Assembly (NCBI GenBank): GCA_023265315.1
Contig: JAHFUA010000007.1
Location: 1 to 44,309 of the forward strand
From: Acidobacteriota bacterium
GTDB taxonomy: Bacteria > Acidobacteriota > Terriglobia > Terriglobales > Acidobacteriaceae
Direction of reading: 5' to 3'
Length of the DNA stretch: 44,309 bases
How positions within the stretch are numbered: the first letter of the stretch is position 1; the number at the start of each line of letters is the position of its first letter. The notes under the pieces are model-generated. The model saw only the letters and a program-made list of their open reading frames with translations. It was not told where the DNA came from and searched no databases. The position numbers and the translations under genes are program-made. This document shows, in pieces, positions 41,648 through 44,309 of this stretch.

Positions 41648-43381
41648 ATGCATGCCCTGGCCAAAATTGCGGAAGCCATCGGCGGAACCACCAAGAAGAC
41701 GGAAAAAGTCCGCCTGCTGGCCGAGTATTTTCGCTCCCGCACGGTAGATGAGGCTGCGATCTCGGCCGTCTTCCTTTCCGGCCGCGCCTTTCCCGCCTGG
41801 GAGGAGGTCACGCTGCAGGTGGGCGGAGCGCAGCTTTGGCGCGTGGTCGGGATGCTGGCGCACAAGAGCGAAGCCCTCCTGACCGCCGCCTATCGCCGCC
41901 ACGGAGATCTCGGCGCGGCTGCGTACGAGGTCCTGCGGTCCGTTGCGCCTGCCCACAGCACGCTCACCGTGCTCCAAGTGGCCGAAGCCTTCCGCGCCAT
42001 GGCGCGCGCCTCCGGTCCGGCGGCGAAGTCGGCGCTGGTCACCGCCCTGCTCCAGCAAGCGACCCCGCTCGAAGCCAAGTACATCGTCAAGATCATCACC
42101 GGGGAGCTGCGCATCGGCCTGAAGGAGAGCCTAGTGGAAGAAGCCATCGCCAAGGCCTATAGCGCGACGCCTGCCGGGGTGCAGCGCGCCAACATGCTGT
42201 TGGGCGATATCGGCGAGACCCTACGCCTGGCCGACGCCGGGCGTCTCGGGGAAGCGCGCCTGCGGCTGTTCCATCCCATCGGCTTCATGCTGGCCAGCCC
42301 GGTGGAGGACGCCGAGGAAGCCTTCACCTATTTCGATCATGCCGCGGTTGAAGACAAATACGACGGCATCCGGGCGCAGGCGCACGTGGCTGACCGCGAG
42401 CCCTATGTCTGCCTGTTCTCGCGCACCCTGGACGAGGTGACGGAGTCTTTCCCTGAGCTGATCGCGCCGCTCAGCACCTTCACCGAAACCCTGGTGCTTG
42501 ACGGCGAGATCGTGGCCTGGGACACGAGCGAACACCGCGCGCTTCCGTTCTCTGAGCTACAGAAAAGGTTGGGTCGGAAGAAAGTCAGCGAAGCCATCCA
42601 GCGCGAGGTGCCGGTGGCCTATGTCGTCTTCGACGTGCTTTATGCCGGCGACAAGCTGGTCATTGACCGTCCGCTACGTGAACGCAGCGCGCTGCTCGAC
42701 CGCGTCTTCGCCGCCGCGCGGAGGCCGGTCACGGTCGGGCCCACCGGCGTTCAGGGCCGCCTCACCTTCGAACCGGCGGTGGCAGCCGGCCCCGACGCAA
42801 GTGCGGGCCCGCCGGTGCAGGTGATCCGCGCGCCGGTCGCCGCCGCCGATTCACCCCAGCACCTGGCCGAGATGTTCGAGAAAGCGCGCGAGCGCGGCAA
42901 CGAAGGACTGATGATCAAAGACCTGGAGTCGCCTTACACGCCCGGCCGCCGCGGGCGCGCGTGGCTCAAGCTCAAGCGCGAGCTGGCGACGCTGGACGTG
43001 GTGGTCACCGCGGTCGAGTGGGGACACGGCAAGCGCGCCAACGTTCTGAGCGACTACACCTTCGCGGTCCGCGATGGCGACAGGCTGCTCAGCGTCGGCA
43101 AAGCTTACTCCGGCCTGACCGATGCCGAGATCGCCAAGATGACCAAATGGTTCCTGGAACACACCCTGGCCGACCAGGGCTTTGTGAGGCTGGTCGAGCC
43201 CAAGGTCGTGATCGAGGTCGCCTTCAATGCGGTGATGCGCTCCGACCGCCACGAGAGCGGCTTCGCTCTGCGCTTTCCGAGGATTTTGCGCCTGCGCGAC
43301 GACAAGACGCCGCACGAGATCGACACGCTGGAGACGGTGAAGGAGATTTACAAGCGCCAGAAGTTCCCGCAGAGCGTGTGA
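41648..43381 (+). CDS. ATP-dependent DNA ligase
   Basis: The 577-residue protein from ATG 41648 has the three-part layout of archaeal/LigB-type ligases. An N-terminal DNA-binding domain (residues 1-200, IKIITGELRIGLKESLVEEAIAKAY-like helices) comes first. The nucleotidyltransferase domain has motif I Lys237 in EDKYDGIRAQ, motif III-like LVLDGEIVAW and motif IV EGLMIKDLESPY. An OB domain has motif V AWLKLKRE. It seals nicks using ATP. It lacks the polymerase and nuclease domains of LigD, and no ku gene is near. An insert of about 40 Ala/Pro/Val-rich residues (after residue 360) is unusual. The cell should also have an NAD-dependent LigA elsewhere. Confidence 0.93.
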   Translation: MHALAKIAEAIGGTTKKTEKVRLLAEYFRSRTVDEAAISAVFLSGRAFPAWEEVTLQVGGAQLWRVVGMLAHKSEALLTAAYRRHGDLGAAAYEVLRSVAPAHSTLTVLQVAEAFRAMARASGPAAKSALVTALLQQATPLEAKYIVKIITGELRIGLKESLVEEAIAKAYSATPAGVQRANMLLGDIGETLRLADAGRLGEARLRLFHPIGFMLASPVEDAEEAFTYFDHAAVEDKYDGIRAQAHVADREPYVCLFSRTLDEVTESFPELIAPLSTFTETLVLDGEIVAWDTSEHRALPFSELQKRLGRKKVSEAIQREVPVAYVVFDVLYAGDKLVIDRPLRERSALLDRVFAAARRPVTVGPTGVQGRLTFEPAVAAGPDASAGPPVQVIRAPVAAADSPQHLAEMFEKARERGNEGLMIKDLESPYTPGRRGRAWLKLKRELATLDVVVTAVEWGHGKRANVLSDYTFAVRDGDRLLSVGKAYSGLTDAEIAKMTKWFLEHTLADQGFVRLVEPKVVIEVAFNAVMRSDRHESGFALRFPRILRLRDDKTPHEIDTLETVKEIYKRQKFPQSV

Positions 43382-43422
43382 GGTACGTTGTTAGTTGTCA
43401 GCCGGGGGTGCCCCACCCGGAG

Positions 43423-43506
43423 CCTGCCCTGAGCGAAGCCGAAGGGCCGCCTTTGCCAAGGGTGGGTTTGTTCTCCGGGTGGAAGAGCGGGCCTTTCCAG
43501 GCCCGC
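43423..43506. repeat. Intergenic repeat cluster after the ligase gene
   Basis: A diverged copy of the CPELVEG-type repeat (43423-43446) is followed by a perfect 8-bp hairpin, GCGGGCCT-TTCC-AGGCCCGC (43487-43506). No T-run follows, so a terminator role for the convergent ligase and ZIP genes is only possible. No gene is seen in the 204-nt gap. Confidence 0.6.
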
Positions 43507-43585
43507 GTCAGGCGGTAAGAAAGCAATTTGGCTTTAGCCCCGGTATACACGACAGGGACAAACTAACTGGCGGGTCGCCCGGCCA

Positions 43586-44309
43586 CTAGTGCAGGTGGAA
43601 GAGCTGGTCCAGCGCGAACATCAGACCAACGCCCAGGAACACCACCAACGCCATTTTGACGCCGGGTTCCTTGTTGACTTCCGGGATCAGGTCGGAAGCG
43701 GCCACGTAGATGGTGACTCCGGCGGAGAGTGAAAGCCCGATCCCCAGGAAGCGTTGCAGCGCCGACATGGCCAGCACGCCGGCAATGGTGGAGACGCCCA
43801 GCAGCGCGGAAGATCCCCACGCGATTCGCCGGCTGCGTCCGCTGGCCAGCATCACCGAAGCCACCGTGAATCCCTCCGGAATCTTGTGCAGGAACACGGC
43901 CAGGAAGATCACCCATCCCAGCCAGTCTGAGACCAGGAAGCCGGAGGCGATGGCGATCCCGTCAAAAAAGGTGTGGGCCAGCAGGCCGAACAGGACGGAG
44001 AAGCTGGTGTGGGCGCGCACGAATTCATCGGCGTGCGTCTCTTCGCCGAAGTGGAAGTGGGGCGTGACCGTGTGCTCGAAGAAGTGCACCAGCAGATATC
44101 CGGCCAGCACGAACAGCGGTCCGCGAGCGCCGGCCAGGTGAATGCCCTGGGGCACCATTTCCATCAGCGCCGCGGCCAGCATGAACCCTGAGCCGAGGGC
44201 GACGAAATATTTCAGGTAGTGCCGTTTCCAGGTTTTCTGGACGATCAGCGCGCCGCCGAAAACGTCTGCGGCCGCGGCCGCGAGGCCCATCAACAGGCTG
44301 AGGACAATG
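43586..44309 (-). CDS. ZIP-family metal transporter (5' end beyond window)
   Basis: The frame stays open to the window edge, reading IVLSLLMGLAAAAADVFGG, so the first helix and start codon probably lie outside. The 235 or more residues form about seven to eight helices with the ZIP metal path: HTFFDGIAIASGF and FLAVFLHKIPEGFTVAS (the conserved His and Glu of helices IV and V). A His-rich loop (HFFEHTVTPHFHFGEETHADE) lies between helices. It moves zinc or another divalent ion into the cytoplasm. The neighbouring genes give no regulatory hint. Confidence 0.9.
   Translation of the reverse strand, partial: IVLSLLMGLAAAAADVFGGALIVQKTWKRHYLKYFVALGSGFMLAAALMEMVPQGIHLAGARGPLFVLAGYLLVHFFEHTVTPHFHFGEETHADEFVRAHTSFSVLFGLLAHTFFDGIAIASGFLVSDWLGWVIFLAVFLHKIPEGFTVASVMLASGRSRRIAWGSSALLGVSTIAGVLAMSALQRFLGIGLSLSAGVTIYVAASDLIPEVNKEPGVKMALVVFLGVGLMFALDQLFHLH

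Noticed and set aside
43487-43506. Intrinsic terminator after the DNA ligase gene
   Set aside because: The stem is perfect but no T-run follows on either strand, so it is kept only as a repeat hairpin.

Overview
The window is GC-rich, densely packed bacterial chromosome, most likely from an Acidobacteriota or related soil lineage. That assignment rests on gene content (GatCAB amidotransferase genes, M13 peptidase, MCE protein, large secreted TPR protein) and on many palindromic intergenic repeats, including the CPELVEG-type repeat inside a gene. It is not proven. There are no rRNAs, transposases, CRISPR arrays or phage genes. One tRNA with a CAT anticodon lies at 13826-13900.

Layout. 1-102 is the tail of a membrane-anchored protein. 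162-1923 (minus) is a two-gene operon: yggX, then a radical SAM protein whose frame continues through an in-frame TGA into a Cys-Sec-Ser-Glu-Pro tail, with a SECIS-like hairpin just downstream. 2164-4242 is a secreted TPR protein. 4316-7034 is a methionine module: a promoter, a 26-residue leader peptide rich in Met and Cys, a terminator with an alternative antiterminator pairing, then metY and metX. Three methyltransferases and a UDP-sugar dehydrogenase follow so closely that they may share the transcript. 11090-13625 holds a glycosyltransferase-like gene facing a thiolase/DUF35 pair.

14366-22466 is a sulfur-type anaerobic respiration cluster: a palindromic operator candidate, a beta-barrel porin, a small c-type cytochrome, a Tat-exported molybdopterin oxidoreductase with its four-cluster ferredoxin and NrfD-type membrane subunits, an ArsR regulator, a cysteine-rich rhodanese and a TlpA-like thioredoxin. 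Electrons would pass between the quinone pool and a periplasmic sulfur-like (or other oxyanion) substrate. The last two genes would handle sulfane sulfur or thiols.

22478-44309 is mostly housekeeping: a STAS protein, glycosyltransferase, REC/HD-GYP regulator, a secreted protein with an FmdE-like partner, gatA/gatC, a DUF721 protein, cca, tsaD, cysteine desulfurase, EamA transporter, class III aminotransferase, lipA, M13 peptidase, MCE protein, acpS, ATP-dependent DNA ligase and a ZIP transporter cut by the window edge.

The strongest observations are the probable selenoprotein with its YggX partner, the Met/Cys leader-peptide attenuator, a 62-bp MITE with perfect inverted ends and an 8-bp target duplication, and palindromic repeats that enter coding sequences in cca and gatC or supply start codons.
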